A DNA stretch of 64,000 nucleotides from Sphingopyxis sp. H053. GTDB lineage: Bacteria > Pseudomonadota > Alphaproteobacteria > Sphingomonadales > Sphingomonadaceae. Below the pieces are notes generated by a model. It was not told the origin of the DNA. It was given only the letters and a program-made list of their open reading frames with translations, and did no database searches. The stretch covers positions 1-64,000 of the forward strand of contig NZ_LNRU01000011.1 in assembly GCF_001468225.1 (NCBI RefSeq), written 5' to 3'. Below, piece after piece: positions 43,168-53,198 of this stretch (position 1 is the first letter of the stretch; each line of letters opens with the position of its first letter). A program made the position numbers and the translations under genes.

Positions 43168-44120
43168 GCGCTGGCCTCCTCTACGGCGTCCTCGGTGGCA
43201 TCGGCGTCGAATCCCGCGTCGACCTGGCGGACGATATGGACGAACGCGTCGTGTAGCGCCGGGCGGCTGATCGACAGGCCGGTGACGCCATGACCGCTCG
43301 CGGTGATTCGCGCGAGCAAAGGCTCAACATCGGCGTCCTCGATCGCGAAATGCCAGGCGTCGCCCCGCAGCTCTGCGCCCGCCGGGAGATTCGCGGCGAC
43401 GCCGGCGGAATCGCCCGCGGTTCGCGGCGTGTAACGCACCTGCATCGGGAGAAGCGCGCGCGCCTCGTCGACACTGCCCTCGAAGCGGCGCGCCGAGCGC
43501 GCGATGATCGCGATGCGGTCGCAGAGGCGTTCGGCATGCGCCATGACATGCGTCGAAAACAGAATCGTCGCGCCGCGGTCGCGCTCGCGCCGCACGAGCA
43601 TTTCGAGCCGCTCCTGATTGACGGGGTCGAGCCCCGAGAAAGGCTCGTCGAGCACGATGAGATCGGGGGCGTGGACGATCGATCCGATCAGCTGGATCAT
43701 CTGCGCCATGCCCTTCGACATTTTACGGATTTTTTCGTCGATCACGCGTTCGAGCCCGAGTTCGGTCATGAATCCCGCGGCGCGGCGGCGCCCTTCGGAC
43801 CAGTCGAGCCCGCGCAGCGCGCCCATGAAGGCGATCGCCTCGCGCGCTTTCATGCCCGGATACAGCCCGCGTTCCTCGGGAAGATAGCCGATCCGGTGGC
43901 GTACCGATTGCGGCCGCTGCCCGCCGAAGAGACGGCTTGTGCCCTCATCGGGGTCGATGATGCCGAGCGTCATGCGCAGGCTCGTCGTCTTGCCCGCGCC
44001 ATTGGGACCAAGCACGCCATAGATGCTGCCCGTCGGCACCGCGAGGGACACATGATCGACCGCTTTGTAATTGCCGAAATATTTGGTGAGGCCATTCGCC
44101 TCGACGCTGAAATCGCTCAA
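43164..44120 (-). CDS. ABC transporter ATP-binding protein, NatA-like
   Basis: The ATPase partner of the permease at 41875. The 318-residue protein has Walker [20 protein letters not shown] near residue 38, the signature [16 protein letters not shown], Walker [15 protein letters not shown] and the H-loop His in [16 protein letters not shown]-terminal DUF4162-like extension follows from about residue 230. It overlaps the permease gene by 4 bases and is divergent from queG by 66 bases. Confidence 0.93.
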   Translation of the reverse strand: MSDFSVEANGLTKYFGNYKAVDHVSLAVPTGSIYGVLGPNGAGKTTSLRMTLGIIDPDEGTSRLFGGQRPQSVRHRIGYLPEERGLYPGMKAREAIAFMGALRGLDWSEGRRRAAGFMTELGLERVIDEKIRKMSKGMAQMIQLIGSIVHAPDLIVLDEPFSGLDPVNQERLEMLVRRERDRGATILFSTHVMAHAERLCDRIAIIARSARRFEGSVDEARALLPMQVRYTPRTAGDSAGVAANLPAGAELRGDAWHFAIEDADVEPLLARITASGHGVTGLSISRPALHDAFVHIVRQVDAGFDADATEDAVEEASA

Positions 44121-44186
44121 ACCCGGGTCCCCAATCTTGGCTCACCAAACTATGGCACGGCAAGGCCGCTCGCGTATAGAGCGGCA

Positions 44187-45251
44187 ATGGTTGCCGAAGC
44201 CTTGCCTCTGGAAACGCCTTCCCTCGAAGACCGGCTCGAAGCCGTCGCGCGCGCGCATGGTTTCGCGGCGTTCGGGATCGCGCATGCCGATGCCGCGCCT
44301 GAGACCGCGGCGCGGCTCGACCAATGGCTCGCCGAGGGGCGCCACGGCGACATGATCTGGATGGAAAGCCGCGCGGAACAGCGCGGATCGCCCAGGGGAC
44401 TGTGGCCGGAGGTCAAATCGGTGATCGCACTCGGCATGAGCTATGCGCCCGCGCTCGATCCGCTGGCGCTCGCCGATCATCCGGGTCGCGGGCGCATCTC
44501 GGTCTATGCGCAGGGCGGCGACTATCATGACGTCGTCAAAAAGGCGCTGAAAGCGGTCGCGCGCTGGCTGGTGGCGGAGGTGAAGGACGCCGAGGTCAAG
44601 GTGTTCGTCGACACCGCACCGGTGATGGAAAAGCCGCTGTCGGCGGCGGCGGGGCTCGGCTGGCAGGGCAAGCACACCAACCTCGTCAGCCGCGATCATG
44701 GCAGCTGGCTGTTCCTCGGCGCGATCTACACGACGCTGGAGCTGGAGCCGTCGAGGCCGGGCCGCGATACGTGCGGCAGCTGTTCGGCGTGTCAGGACGC
44801 GTGCCCGACGCAGGCTTTTCCGGCGCCGTACCGGCTCGATGCGCGGCGCTGCATCTCGTATCTGACGATCGAGCATAATGGCCCGATCCCGGTCGCGCTG
44901 CGGCGCGGGATCGGGAACCGCATCTATGGCTGCGACGACTGTCTTGCGGCGTGCCCGTGGAACAAATTCGCCGAAACCGCGCACGCGCATCGCGCCTTTC
45001 TGCCGCGTGCCGAACTGGTCGCGCCGTCGCTTTCCGACCTGCTCGCGCTCGACGATGCCGATTTCCGGCAGGTGTTCGCGGGGTCGCCGATCAAGCGGAT
45101 CGGGCGCGGGCGGATGGTGCGCAATGCCGCGATCGCGGCGGGGAACAGCGGCGATGTCCGTTTTGTGCCGGTGCTCGAACGACTGGCGAAGGATGAATCG
45201 CCGATGGTCGCCGATGCGGCGCTCTGGGCGCTCGCCGAACTGGCGTCATGA
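44187..45251 (+). CDS. queG: Epoxyqueuosine reductase
   Basis: Performs the last step of queuosine synthesis in tRNA, reducing epoxyqueuosine to queuosine. The 354-residue protein has the cobalamin-binding N-terminal domain ([30 protein letters not shown]), two 4Fe-4S clusters, [16 protein letters not shown] and [13 protein letters not shown], and a C-terminal HEAT-like tail ([20 protein letters not shown]). The ATG at 44187 is right at the conserved start; longer in-frame reading is upstream of the ATPase gene. Confidence 0.95.
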   Translation: MVAEALPLETPSLEDRLEAVARAHGFAAFGIAHADAAPETAARLDQWLAEGRHGDMIWMESRAEQRGSPRGLWPEVKSVIALGMSYAPALDPLALADHPGRGRISVYAQGGDYHDVVKKALKAVARWLVAEVKDAEVKVFVDTAPVMEKPLSAAAGLGWQGKHTNLVSRDHGSWLFLGAIYTTLELEPSRPGRDTCGSCSACQDACPTQAFPAPYRLDARRCISYLTIEHNGPIPVALRRGIGNRIYGCDDCLAACPWNKFAETAHAHRAFLPRAELVAPSLSDLLALDDADFRQVFAGSPIKRIGRGRMVRNAAIAAGNSGDVRFVPVLERLAKDESPMVADAALWALAELAS

Positions 45252-45271
45252 CGCCTGACAAGGGTTGGCGA

Positions 45272-45649
45272 TCAGCGCCGGAACGACTGGGCGCAGCTGT
45301 TCACTTCGGCGTTGCGGCCATCGGGGGTGCGGGCATCGACGTGCGTCGCGACGGGATTCGCGCCCGCGCGCGGGGCGTAGAAATAGACATCGAGGATGCA
45401 GTTCGACCCGGCGAATTGCAACTTGCGGCCGGCGCCTTCGGTGACGTCGAGGTGCGGCTTGCCGAACATCCGGCCGATCGCATCGGCGCTGTTGCCGATC
45501 AGCGCATTATTCTGCACCGGCCGGACCACCGTTGTCGGTGGTGGGGTCGCCGCGGATGGGGTTGACGGGCGCGGGATCGCGGGGCCGGCGCACGCGCCGA
45601 GCGTCAAAGCGAGACCGGCGATGGCGGCCAGGCGGCGGTTTTCGATCAT
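45272..45649 (-). CDS. Small lipoprotein, unknown function
   Basis: A 125-residue protein with a lipobox in LTLGACAGPA, so a type II signal peptide. After a Pro/Thr-rich linker there is a compact domain with GRMFGKPHLDVTEGAGRKLQ and CILDVYFY, and a final Cys near residue 119 (VNSCAQSFRR), which could form a disulfide with the Cys in SNCILDV. The pattern is a little like the SmpA/OmlA type. It overlaps the EI24 gene by 4 bases, so the two are probably co-expressed. Confidence 0.75.
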   Translation of the reverse strand: MIENRRLAAIAGLALTLGACAGPAIPRPSTPSAATPPPTTVVRPVQNNALIGNSADAIGRMFGKPHLDVTEGAGRKLQFAGSNCILDVYFYAPRAGANPVATHVDARTPDGRNAEVNSCAQSFRR

Positions 45650-46329
45650 CTTTTCTGGTCCCCATTGCGCAGATGCAGCATGTGTACGGCCATAGCCGCG
45701 CTCAGAATCGGCGCCAATAGATTGGCGATGGGTACCACGAAGCTTGCGGCAGACAGCAGCCCCAGCGACCAGCGCGCCGGCCGGTCGAGCCGTGGACGGT
45801 CCGGATGGCGCGCGAGCACCATCGCCTCAAGATCGCGGCCGAGCAGCAATGCGTTGACGAGCAGGGCGAAGATCGGGGTGCCGATACCGGTGACGAGCAG
45901 CAGGATATAGACCGGCAGCGCGAGCAGATTGCCGCCGATGAGCCGCACCAGCGAAGCGAGCGCGAGGCCGATATTCTGGCGCCAGCCGACATCGACGGCT
46001 TGGCTTGCGGCGGCGGGATAATGGCGGCCCTCAACATCGGCGACGATGCCGTCGGCGAACAGGCCGACGACGACGATCGCAACGGCGCGGAAGAGCAACC
46101 AGCTTCCCGCAATGATGACCAGAACGATCAATATGCCCGCCATGTCGAGTTGCGCTTTGTCGAGCCACTTCCAGTGCGCCAGTGCCCAGCGGGTCGCGAA
46201 AAAGATCGCGGCGCCCGAAACGGCGAGGAGCAGGAGCGTGAGCGCGAGGCTTTGCGCCAGCACGCGCATCACGCGGGGCTGCGGCAAGTCCCTTAGCGCG
46301 AGCAGAAAAGCATGAACGGCGCGGGCCAT
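45646..46329 (-). CDS. EI24 domain (CysZ-like) membrane protein
   Basis: A 227-residue protein with four hydrophobic segments and the EI24 pattern (LRDLPQPRVMRVLAQSLALT, FADGIVADVEGRHYP, GIGTPIFALLVNALLLGRDL, ARHPDRPRLDRPARWSLGLL). CysZ members take up sulfate; other EI24 proteins have no known role, so transport of sulfate is only a possibility. It shares a unit with the small lipoprotein. Confidence 0.85.
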   Translation of the reverse strand: MARAVHAFLLALRDLPQPRVMRVLAQSLALTLLLLAVSGAAIFFATRWALAHWKWLDKAQLDMAGILIVLVIIAGSWLLFRAVAIVVVGLFADGIVADVEGRHYPAAASQAVDVGWRQNIGLALASLVRLIGGNLLALPVYILLLVTGIGTPIFALLVNALLLGRDLEAMVLARHPDRPRLDRPARWSLGLLSAASFVVPIANLLAPILSAAMAVHMLHLRNGDQKR

Positions 46330-46438
46330 GGTCCGGGGATGGTGGCCGTCGCGGCGCGGGTCAAGCGTTATGCTTGCCTTGGCGGGCCCCGCCGCCTAAG
46401 GCGCGCGGCAGCTTTTTCCACGCATCACAGGATTTTTC

Positions 46439-47437
46439 ATGGCCTCCACCGCCCGTTTCGACGTTGTCGCCATCGGCAACGCCATTGTCGACGTCATCGC
46501 CCGCGCCGACGATGCGCTGATCACCGCCGAAGGTCTGACCAAGGGGTCGATGCGGCTGATCGACGCCGAAGAAGCCGAACGGCTTTATGCCGCGATGGGA
46601 CCCGCGATCGAAATGTCGGGCGGTTCGGCGGCCAATACATTGGCGGGAATGGCCGCGCTCGGCCAGCGTTGCAGCTTTATCGGCCAGGTCGCCGACGATC
46701 AGCTCGGCCATGTCTTCACGCACGACCTGCGCGCGCTTGGCGTCGCTTATGAAACCCCGCCGCTCAGCGAAGGCGCGCCGACCGCGCGCTGCCTGATCCT
46801 CGTCACCCCCGACGGCCAGCGCACGATGAACACCTTCCTCGGCGCGAGCCATCTGCTCGATCAGGCAATGATCGACGAAGCGTGGATCGCCGATTCGGAG
46901 ATTCTCTATCTCGAAGGCTATTTGTGGGATCCCGAGCTGTCGCGCGCAGCGATGCGGCGCGCGATCGACGTGTCGCGCGCGGCGGGACGCAAGGTCGCCT
47001 TCACGCTGTCGGATGCGTTCATCATCGACCGTCACGGCGCCGATTTCCGCAAGCTGATCGCCGAGGGACTGTTCGACATCCTCTTCGCGAACGAGGTCGA
47101 GATTTGCGCGCTCGCCGAAACCGACGATTTCGAAGCAGCCGTCGCCGCCGTTGCGGCGCAGGTGCCGCTGCTCGTCGTCACAAGGGGCTCGCATGGCGCG
47201 ATCGCGCTGACCGGCGGGACGCGCACCGAAGTCGGTGCCGAGCCGATCGACACGGTCGTCGACACCACCGGCGCGGGCGACCTGTTCGCGGCGGGTTTCC
47301 TGTCGGGACAGGCGCAGGGCCGTCCGATTGCCGATTGCCTGACGATGGGCGCCGTGTGCGCGCGCGAAATCATCGCGCAGGTCGGTCCGCGCGCGCAGAC
47401 CGACCTCAAGGCGAAGATCGCCGAACGACTGGGTTAG
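46439..47437 (+). CDS. PfkB family carbohydrate kinase, adenosine kinase-like
   Basis: A 332-residue ribokinase-fold kinase. It has RFDVVAIGNAIVDVIARADD, the substrate loop GGSAANTLAGMAALG with its di-glycine, LVVTRGSHGAIALTGG and the ATP-binding anion hole DTTGAGDLFAAGFLSG with the catalytic Asp near residue 280. Sequences of this type in alphaproteobacteria are usually annotated adenosine kinase; inosine/guanosine or sugar kinases are alternatives. Cytoplasmic. The small membrane protein at 47494 follows. Confidence 0.88.
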   Translation: MASTARFDVVAIGNAIVDVIARADDALITAEGLTKGSMRLIDAEEAERLYAAMGPAIEMSGGSAANTLAGMAALGQRCSFIGQVADDQLGHVFTHDLRALGVAYETPPLSEGAPTARCLILVTPDGQRTMNTFLGASHLLDQAMIDEAWIADSEILYLEGYLWDPELSRAAMRRAIDVSRAAGRKVAFTLSDAFIIDRHGADFRKLIAEGLFDILFANEVEICALAETDDFEAAVAAVAAQVPLLVVTRGSHGAIALTGGTRTEVGAEPIDTVVDTTGAGDLFAAGFLSGQAQGRPIADCLTMGAVCAREIIAQVGPRAQTDLKAKIAERLG

Positions 47438-47493
47438 GAACCTTCGTCGGCCATGGAGCGTCCTATGCGCCAGACAGCATGGGAGAGATTCTT

Positions 47494-47751
47494 ATGGCCG
47501 ACGAAATTCACGAGACGCGCGATCCCGACGGGACGACGCACACGACCACGGTCATCGACCGCGAACCGCGCCGTGGCGGCGGGTTCGGGATGGGGCTGAT
47601 TTTCCTCGTCGCGATTCTGGTCGCGGCCTTTTTCGCCTTCCAGTTCCTCGCCAACGACAAGGCGCAGAGCGGCGCGGTCAGCGAAGCGGCGCAAAAGGTC
47701 GGCGATGCCGCCGAGAATGTCGGCGACGCGGCGCAGAAAGCGGTCGATTAA
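47494..47751 (+). CDS. Small membrane protein with amphipathic C-terminal repeat
   Basis: An 85-residue protein: charged cytoplasmic N-terminus (DEIHETRDPDGTTHTTTVID), one membrane segment (about residues 33-53, MGLIFLVAILVAAFFAFQFL), and a tail of near-repeats, SEAAQKVGDAAENVGDAAQK, with an A-A-x-x-V-G-D motif, which should form an amphipathic helix like those of LEA or apolipoprotein proteins. GGGAGAG precedes the ATG. Function is unknown. It ends 3 bases before the convergent flippase gene. Confidence 0.75.
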   Translation: MADEIHETRDPDGTTHTTTVIDREPRRGGGFGMGLIFLVAILVAAFFAFQFLANDKAQSGAVSEAAQKVGDAAENVGDAAQKAVD

Positions 47752-47754
47752 GGA

Positions 47755-49287
47755 TCAGCCTGCGGGCGCCGCGGCGGGTTCGGGGTGTTTCCTGAACAGT
47801 TCGCGGTCCGCCGGGCCGAAGCCGCGCGTCCAGATCAGCCAGCCATAGATGCCGAGAATGAAGGGCACGCCGATCAGGAGCTCGGCCCATTCGGGAAGCT
47901 GCGTCGCGCCATAGCCGAGGATGGTTGCGCCCGCGGTCGCCCAGACGAGCGCCCAGCGCAGGCTGTTCACCGGCGCGCCGAGGATCCGCGCAAGCAGTCG
48001 TGCCTTCACCAGCGACGCAAATCCGAGTGCGAGCATCAGCGCGAGCGCGACGGCGCCGGCGTAATAGATCGGCGGCAGGCCCATCGATTTCGCGATCAGG
48101 ATCAGCGCGACGCTGAGCCCCGCCTGCAGCGCGAGCGTCGCGATGCTGATGAGCAAATTGCGGTGGCGCGCGACATAGACGAGCGCCGCCTCGCTGACGA
48201 CCGCGGTTGCGGCGACCACCTCGGCGGCCAGCAGGAAGGCGAGCGCGGCGGTGCCGCTGACGAATTCGGGGCCGACGAGCCCCATCACCGCTTCGCCCGG
48301 AATGCCGAGCGCGAGCGCGACGCCGGCCTGCGCGGCGATGATCCAGAAACCGACCTGGCTGACCTGTGCCGCCACGGCGGCAAGCCGCTTTTCGGCGAGG
48401 TTGCGCGTGATGACGGGGCCGAGGATCGGCTCGAAGCTGGTTTTGAGCTTCTGCGGCAGCGAGGCGACCTGCTGCGCCATATAATAGATGCCGTAAATCG
48501 TCGGCGAAGTGAACTGGCCGAGAATGAAGAGGTCGAGGCGGCGCGTGCCCCATTCGATCGCGTCGGCGGCGGCGAGCGGCGCGTTGCGCCGCGCAACTGC
48601 GATCAGGTGCGCGGGATGCGGTTGCCATCCCCGCGGTCCGCCATAATGACGCAGCATCGGGATCAGCGCGGTGAGGAAGGCGCCGAGCATTGCGGCGGCG
48701 TAGGAGAGCATCAGCCCGTCGCGCTTCGACACGAAGAAGAATCCGGCGGCGGCGATGCTGATCACCCACGGCTCGACCACCGCGCGGGCGCGAACGGTGG
48801 CGCCGACGTCGAATTTATACGCGCAGGCGGCGAGCGCGATATCGGTGCCCGCGATCGCGAAGACCAGCAGCGCCATCCAGCGATCAGCGCTGTCGATGCC
48901 GCCCGACGGGAACATCAGTTGCGGGAACAGCACCAACAGCACCGATCCGGCCGCCGACGCGACAAAGGCGACGAACATGCCGTCCCATACGACGGTGCGC
49001 TGGTCGGCCCCGGGGGCGCTGAGCTGTTCGGCGAGGCCGCGCTTGAGGCCGAGCGTCGCGAGCTGCGCAATTAGTTCGATGACGAGCACGGCAAAGGCGA
49101 AGCGCCCGACCGCCTCGGGCCCGTACCAGCGGCCCGCGACATAGAGGAAGGGCAGGCGCGCGACGAGGCGGAGGATGAAGCCGAAGAAATTGGTGCGTCC
49201 GCCCTTGGCGAGCGCGGCCGTGTCGGCATCGCCCGGGGGCGTGCCGGGAGGTGAAGAGGGCGCGGCTGCGCTGTCCGTCTGGCTCAA
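47755..49287 (-). CDS. Polysaccharide/lipid-linked glycan flippase (MOP superfamily)
   Basis: A 510-residue integral membrane protein of the Wzx/MurJ-like MOP superfamily, with about 12 hydrophobic segments. LVARLPFLYVAGRWYGPEAV and RFAFAVLVIELIAQLATLGL are typical of O-antigen flippases. It should move an undecaprenyl-linked glycan across the inner membrane. The start is TTG at 49287 with GGAAGG upstream. No glycosyltransferase gene lies next to it; possible partners are the GT-C-like cluster 8 kb away. Confidence 0.82.
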   Translation of the reverse strand: MSQTDSAAAPSSPPGTPPGDADTAALAKGGRTNFFGFILRLVARLPFLYVAGRWYGPEAVGRFAFAVLVIELIAQLATLGLKRGLAEQLSAPGADQRTVVWDGMFVAFVASAAGSVLLVLFPQLMFPSGGIDSADRWMALLVFAIAGTDIALAACAYKFDVGATVRARAVVEPWVISIAAAGFFFVSKRDGLMLSYAAAMLGAFLTALIPMLRHYGGPRGWQPHPAHLIAVARRNAPLAAADAIEWGTRRLDLFILGQFTSPTIYGIYYMAQQVASLPQKLKTSFEPILGPVITRNLAEKRLAAVAAQVSQVGFWIIAAQAGVALALGIPGEAVMGLVGPEFVSGTAALAFLLAAEVVAATAVVSEAALVYVARHRNLLISIATLALQAGLSVALILIAKSMGLPPIYYAGAVALALMLALGFASLVKARLLARILGAPVNSLRWALVWATAGATILGYGATQLPEWAELLIGVPFILGIYGWLIWTRGFGPADRELFRKHPEPAAAPAG

Positions 49288-49363
49288 GCCTTCCGCCCCT
49301 TCTGCTTTGCCCTGACCGTCAGTCTAGCGTGGCCGGGGAGTGCAGGCAATTGTGCGAAGATAT

Positions 49364-50356
49364 TCATCGCCCTTCGGGTCGCAGCGGGCGGCTGAGCAAG
49401 GCCTGAATGGCGTCGGTGACGCGCGTTTCGCCGGCAACCAGCCGCGCCACGGTGTCGGTGATCGGCATGTCGATGCCGTCGGCGCGCGCTGCGGCTGCGA
49501 CCACGGGCGCGCTGAACGCCCCTTCGGCGACGGTGCGGCGGTCGGCCATCAGTATCTCGGCTGCCTCACCGCGCCCGAGCCCCTGGCCGAGCGCGAAGTT
49601 GCGCGAGTTCGATGAAGTGCAGGTGAGGACGAGGTCGCCGAGGCCCGCGAGGCCCGCCAGCGTTTCGGCCTGCGCGCCGCGCGCGAGTCCGAAGCGTGTC
49701 ATTTCGGCAAAGCCGCGGCTGATGAGTGCGGCGCGCGCGTTGAGCCCGAGCCCGGCGCCGTCGACGATACCGCACGCGATCGCGAGGATATTCTTGACCG
49801 CGCCGCCGATCTCGGCGCCGATGACGTCGGTCGACACATAGGGGCGGAAATGCGGGCGTGCGAGCGCCTGCGCTATCCCGGCCGCGAGATCGGCGTCGGC
49901 GGCAGCGAGGGTGATCGCGGTCGGCAGACCCGCAGCGACTTCGTGCGCAAACGTTGGCCCGGAGAGCACGGCATGCGGCCGCGACGGCGCGAGATCGCGC
50001 GCCATGTCGATCGGAAAGGCGAAGCTGCCCGCCTCCATGCCCTTGCTGCAAAAGATCAGCGGCGCGTCGCCCGGCGGAAGTTCGGCGAGCACCGCCCGCA
50101 GAAAAGGCACGGGGACGACGACGAGCAGCGCGTCGAGATCGGCCATGTCGGCAAGCGCGCCGGTCGCGGTCAGCGAGGGCGAGAGCGCGGCGCCGGGAAG
50201 GAAAACCGGATTGCGATGCTCGGCGTTGATTGCCGCGACGACGTCTTCCTCGCGCGCCCACAGACGGACGGGCGCGCCATCGGCGGCGAGAAGCTGCGCG
50301 AGCGCGGTGCCCCACGCGCCGCCGCCGATCACGCCGAATCTGGCATATGACGTCAT
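49364..50356 (-). CDS. gpsA: NAD(P)+ glycerol-3-phosphate dehydrogenase
   Basis: Makes sn-glycerol 3-phosphate from dihydroxyacetone phosphate for phospholipid synthesis. The 330-residue protein has the Rossmann loop GVIGGGAWGTALAQLLA, VLSGPTFAHEVAAGLPTAIT, the catalytic Lys in EIGGAVKNILAIACGI and AGLGDLVLTC. The ATG at 50356 has AGGTGA seven bases upstream and the better conserved start; a second ATG at 50371 overlaps the tsaD stop. It is the second gene of a tsaD-gpsA unit divergent from hemC. Confidence 0.94.
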   Translation of the reverse strand: MTSYARFGVIGGGAWGTALAQLLAADGAPVRLWAREEDVVAAINAEHRNPVFLPGAALSPSLTATGALADMADLDALLVVVPVPFLRAVLAELPPGDAPLIFCSKGMEAGSFAFPIDMARDLAPSRPHAVLSGPTFAHEVAAGLPTAITLAAADADLAAGIAQALARPHFRPYVSTDVIGAEIGGAVKNILAIACGIVDGAGLGLNARAALISRGFAEMTRFGLARGAQAETLAGLAGLGDLVLTCTSSNSRNFALGQGLGRGEAAEILMADRRTVAEGAFSAPVVAAAARADGIDMPITDTVARLVAGETRVTDAIQALLSRPLRPEGR

Positions 50357-50367
50357 GCTTTCACCTG

Positions 50368-51402
50368 TCATGCTTTTACTCCGGCGCCGCGCACGGCTTC
50401 GGCCTCGGGGTCGAGCGGCCAGCGCGGGCGCGCGGCGGTGTCGAGCGGATCGGTGAGGCCGACCGCGAAACGCTCGGCGCCCGCCCAGGCGATCATCGCG
50501 CCATTGTCGGTGCAGAGCCAGAGCGGCGGCGCGACGAAAGGCTTGTCGAATCGCGCCGCGAGATCGGTCAGCGCGCCGCGAATCGCGCCATTGGCGGCGA
50601 CCCCGCCCGCGACGACGAAAGCGGTCGCATCGGGGCAGGCGGCGAGCGCGATGCGGCTGCGGTCGACGAGGCAGTCGACGACCGCCTGTTGGAACGAGGC
50701 GGCAAGGTCGGGAATGCCGTGCGCACCCGATGCAGCGGCCCGCGCGACGGCGCTCTTGAGCCCCGCAAAGGAGAAATGCGGTTCGGTGCTGCCGACGAGC
50801 GGGCGGGGCAGCGGCACCGCATGCGGATTGCCGTCCTTCGCGATGCGCTCGACCGCGGGGCCGCCAGGATAGCCGAGCCCGAGCAGCTTCGCGGTCTTAT
50901 CGAAGGCTTCGCCCGCGGCATCGTCGATCGTCGTCGCGAGGCGGCGGTAATCGCCGACGCCCTTCACCAGCAGCAGCTGGCAATGGCCGCCCGAGACGAG
51001 CAGGAGCAGATAGGGAAAGGCGAGGCCGGGTTCGACGAGGCGCGGGCTGAGCGCATGGCCTTCGAGATGGTTGACCGCGATCAGCGGCTTGTTCGCCGCG
51101 TGGGCGAGCGCCTTGCCGGTGACGAGCCCGACCATCACCCCGCCGATCAGCCCTGGCCCGGCGGTCGCGGCGATCGCATCGACTTGGCCCAGCGACACGC
51201 CGGCGTCGGCGAGCACGCCCTCGACGATCGGCGCCAGCCGGTCGACATGCGCGCGCGCCGCGATCTCGGGAACGACGCCGCCATAGGGGCTGTGTTCGGC
51301 CTCTTGCCCCGCGACGCGGTGCGCCAAAATGCGCCGATCGCTGTCGACGAGCGCTGCCGCGGTTTCGTCGCAGCTCGATTCAAGGCCGAGGATCAGGGTC
51401 AT
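50368..51402 (-). CDS. tsaD: tRNA N6-adenosine threonylcarbamoyltransferase
   Basis: Transfers threonylcarbamoyl to A37 of ANN-decoding tRNAs. The 344-residue protein starts [17 protein letters not shown], has the metal-binding His pair in [14 protein letters not shown] and [14 protein letters not shown], and the C-terminal Asp in [12 protein letters not shown]. Length and motifs are typical. The gene lies upstream of gpsA and is divergent from hemC, a well-known alphaproteobacterial arrangement. Confidence 0.96.
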   Translation of the reverse strand: MTLILGLESSCDETAAALVDSDRRILAHRVAGQEAEHSPYGGVVPEIAARAHVDRLAPIVEGVLADAGVSLGQVDAIAATAGPGLIGGVMVGLVTGKALAHAANKPLIAVNHLEGHALSPRLVEPGLAFPYLLLLVSGGHCQLLLVKGVGDYRRLATTIDDAAGEAFDKTAKLLGLGYPGGPAVERIAKDGNPHAVPLPRPLVGSTEPHFSFAGLKSAVARAAASGAHGIPDLAASFQQAVVDCLVDRSRIALAACPDATAFVVAGGVAANGAIRGALTDLAARFDKPFVAPPLWLCTDNGAMIAWAGAERFAVGLTDPLDTAARPRWPLDPEAEAVRGAGVKA

Positions 51403-51484
51403 ATTATTGCGCGTTCCTTTACCCGCCCCTTTATCGGCAGGGCAAGCCGCGGCGGAGCCTTTAAAAAGGCTCCTGATGATGTCG

Positions 51485-51532
51485 GAGCATTTCCAGTCGA
51501 AAAACCGGTTCCCACTTTTTCTGGAAATGCTC
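51485..51532. repeat. Palindromic intergenic element between tsaD and hemC
   Basis: GAGCATTTCCAG (51485-51496) pairs perfectly with CTGGAAATGCTC (51521-51532) around a 24-base loop that includes AACCGGTTCC. It resembles widespread alphaproteobacterial repeats with an AGAGCATTTCCAG-type arm. It ends 13 bases before the hemC start, where it could affect translation. Confidence 0.7.
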
Positions 51533-51545
51533 TAGCAGCGGGACG

Positions 51546-52493
51546 ATGAATAGACTTCCGACCCCCGAAAACCCGCTGCGTATCGGCACCCGGGCCTCGC
51601 CGCTCGCGATGGCTCAGGCCCATATGGCGGCTGCGGCGCTGATTGCCAGCCATGGCATCGATATGGCGGCGCTCGAAATCGTGCCGATGACCGCGACGGG
51701 CGACAAGATCCAGGACCGCGCGCTCGCCGAGGTGGGCGGCAAGGCGTTGTGGACGCGCGAGCTCGATGCGGCGCTCGATGCCGGGACGATCGATATCGCG
51801 GTCCATTCGCTGAAGGATGTCGAGACGATCCGCGACGCGCGCTTTTTCCTCGGCGCGATGCTCGAACGCGCCGACCCGCGCGACCGGCTGGTGGTGCGCG
51901 AGGGAATAAAGGCGGCGACGATCGCCGACCTGCCGCAGGGAGCGCGGCTCGGGACGAGCAGCCCGCGCCGCGCCGCGCAGGTGAAGCGGATCCGTCCCGA
52001 CCTCGAAACAGTGCTGCTGCGCGGCAATGTCGCGACGCGGCTCGCGAAGATTGCGGCGGGCGATGCCGATGCGACCTTGCTCGCGGCGGCGGGGCTCGAG
52101 CGGCTGGGGATGCACGACGTCGGTTTGGTACAGGAAGCGAGCCTGCTGCTCCCCGCGGCGTCGCAGGGCGCGATCGGGATCGAATGCCGCGACGACGACG
52201 CGGCGACGCGCGCGCTGCTGTCGGTGGTCGATCACGCGCCGACGCATCTTGCCGTTGCGGCCGAGCGCGCGTTTCTGGCGGCGCTTGGCGGCGACTGCCG
52301 CTCGCCCGTCGCCGCCCATGCGCATTGGCGCGATGACGGCACGCTGCGGCTCGATGCCGAGATTTTCTCCGACGATGGGGCCGAACATGCCGCCGGGCAC
52401 ATTCTTGTTGCCGATTCCGATGCGCCCGCGGCGCTGGCGCATCGCCTGCTCGGCGAGGCGCCCGAGAGCGTGCGGAGCCTGTTCGCGGCATGA
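51546..52493 (+). CDS. hemC: Hydroxymethylbilane synthase (porphobilinogen deaminase)
   Basis: Polymerises four porphobilinogens to hydroxymethylbilane. The 315-residue protein has LRIGTRASPLAMAQAHMAAA, the catalytic Asp in the SLKDVETIRD loop, ARLGTSSPRRAAQVKRIRPD and the dipyrromethane-anchoring Cys in LGGDCRSPVAAHAHW near residue 243. The stop overlaps the hemD start (ATGA). Divergent from tsaD. Confidence 0.96.
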   Translation: MNRLPTPENPLRIGTRASPLAMAQAHMAAAALIASHGIDMAALEIVPMTATGDKIQDRALAEVGGKALWTRELDAALDAGTIDIAVHSLKDVETIRDARFFLGAMLERADPRDRLVVREGIKAATIADLPQGARLGTSSPRRAAQVKRIRPDLETVLLRGNVATRLAKIAAGDADATLLAAAGLERLGMHDVGLVQEASLLLPAASQGAIGIECRDDDAATRALLSVVDHAPTHLAVAAERAFLAALGGDCRSPVAAHAHWRDDGTLRLDAEIFSDDGAEHAAGHILVADSDAPAALAHRLLGEAPESVRSLFAA

Positions 52494-53179
52494 CCGATGG
52501 CCCGCCGCTGATCGCCACGCGACCCGAGCCGGGCAATGCAGCGACGGTCGAGCGGGCCAAAAAACTGGGGTTCGACGCCCGCGCGATACCGCTTTTCGCC
52601 GCGCGCGCGCTTGATTGGAGCCCGCCGGCACCCGAAGATTTCGACGCGCTGCTGCTGACCAGCGCCTTTGCCGCAAGACTGGCGGGGCGGGGACTGGCCG
52701 AGCTGGCGTCGCTGCCCGTCTATGCCGTCGGTGCAGCAACCGCGCGCGCGGCCGAGGCCGCGGGTCTGACGGTGGCGATGACCGGATCATCGGGCGCACA
52801 GCGGCTTCTTGACGATATGACGTCAGAAAATATCCACAATATTCTTTGGCTTTGCGGCTCCGACCGGTCGGAATTCGACGCACGGGGGGCGATGATTACG
52901 GCGCTGCCCTGCTATGCCGTCGATCCCGTCCCGGTGCCGGCGGAATGGGACGCACTGATCGCCGCCCCAGCGATCCTGCTCGCGCATTCGGCGCGCGCCG
53001 CCCAGCGAATTTCGCAGCTCGTTGGCGGTGCGCGCGCGCACCTGTCGCTTGTCGCGATCAGCCCTGCGGCGGCGGCGGCGGCGGGCGACGGCTGGCGCGA
53101 TCTGGCCATCGCGGGACAGCCCGACGATGTCGCAATATTGGCACAAGCGCGTGCTTTGTGGCACAAGGGTGCAAAATAG
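52490..53179 (+). CDS. hemD: Uroporphyrinogen-III synthase
   Basis: Closes hydroxymethylbilane to uroporphyrinogen III with inversion of ring D. The 229-residue protein has two similar Rossmann-like halves with low sequence conservation (DALLLTSAFAARLAGRGL, VYAVGAATARAAEAAGL, ILLAHSARAAQRISQLVG, VAISPAAAAAAGDGWRDLAI). It is recognised mainly by position: directly after hemC with an ATGA overlap and before the Mic60-like gene. Confidence 0.88.
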   Translation: MTDGPPLIATRPEPGNAATVERAKKLGFDARAIPLFAARALDWSPPAPEDFDALLLTSAFAARLAGRGLAELASLPVYAVGAATARAAEAAGLTVAMTGSSGAQRLLDDMTSENIHNILWLCGSDRSEFDARGAMITALPCYAVDPVPVPAEWDALIAAPAILLAHSARAAQRISQLVGGARAHLSLVAISPAAAAAAGDGWRDLAIAGQPDDVAILAQARALWHKGAK

Positions 53180-53198
53180 GGTCGTTCGAAAGAGAAAC

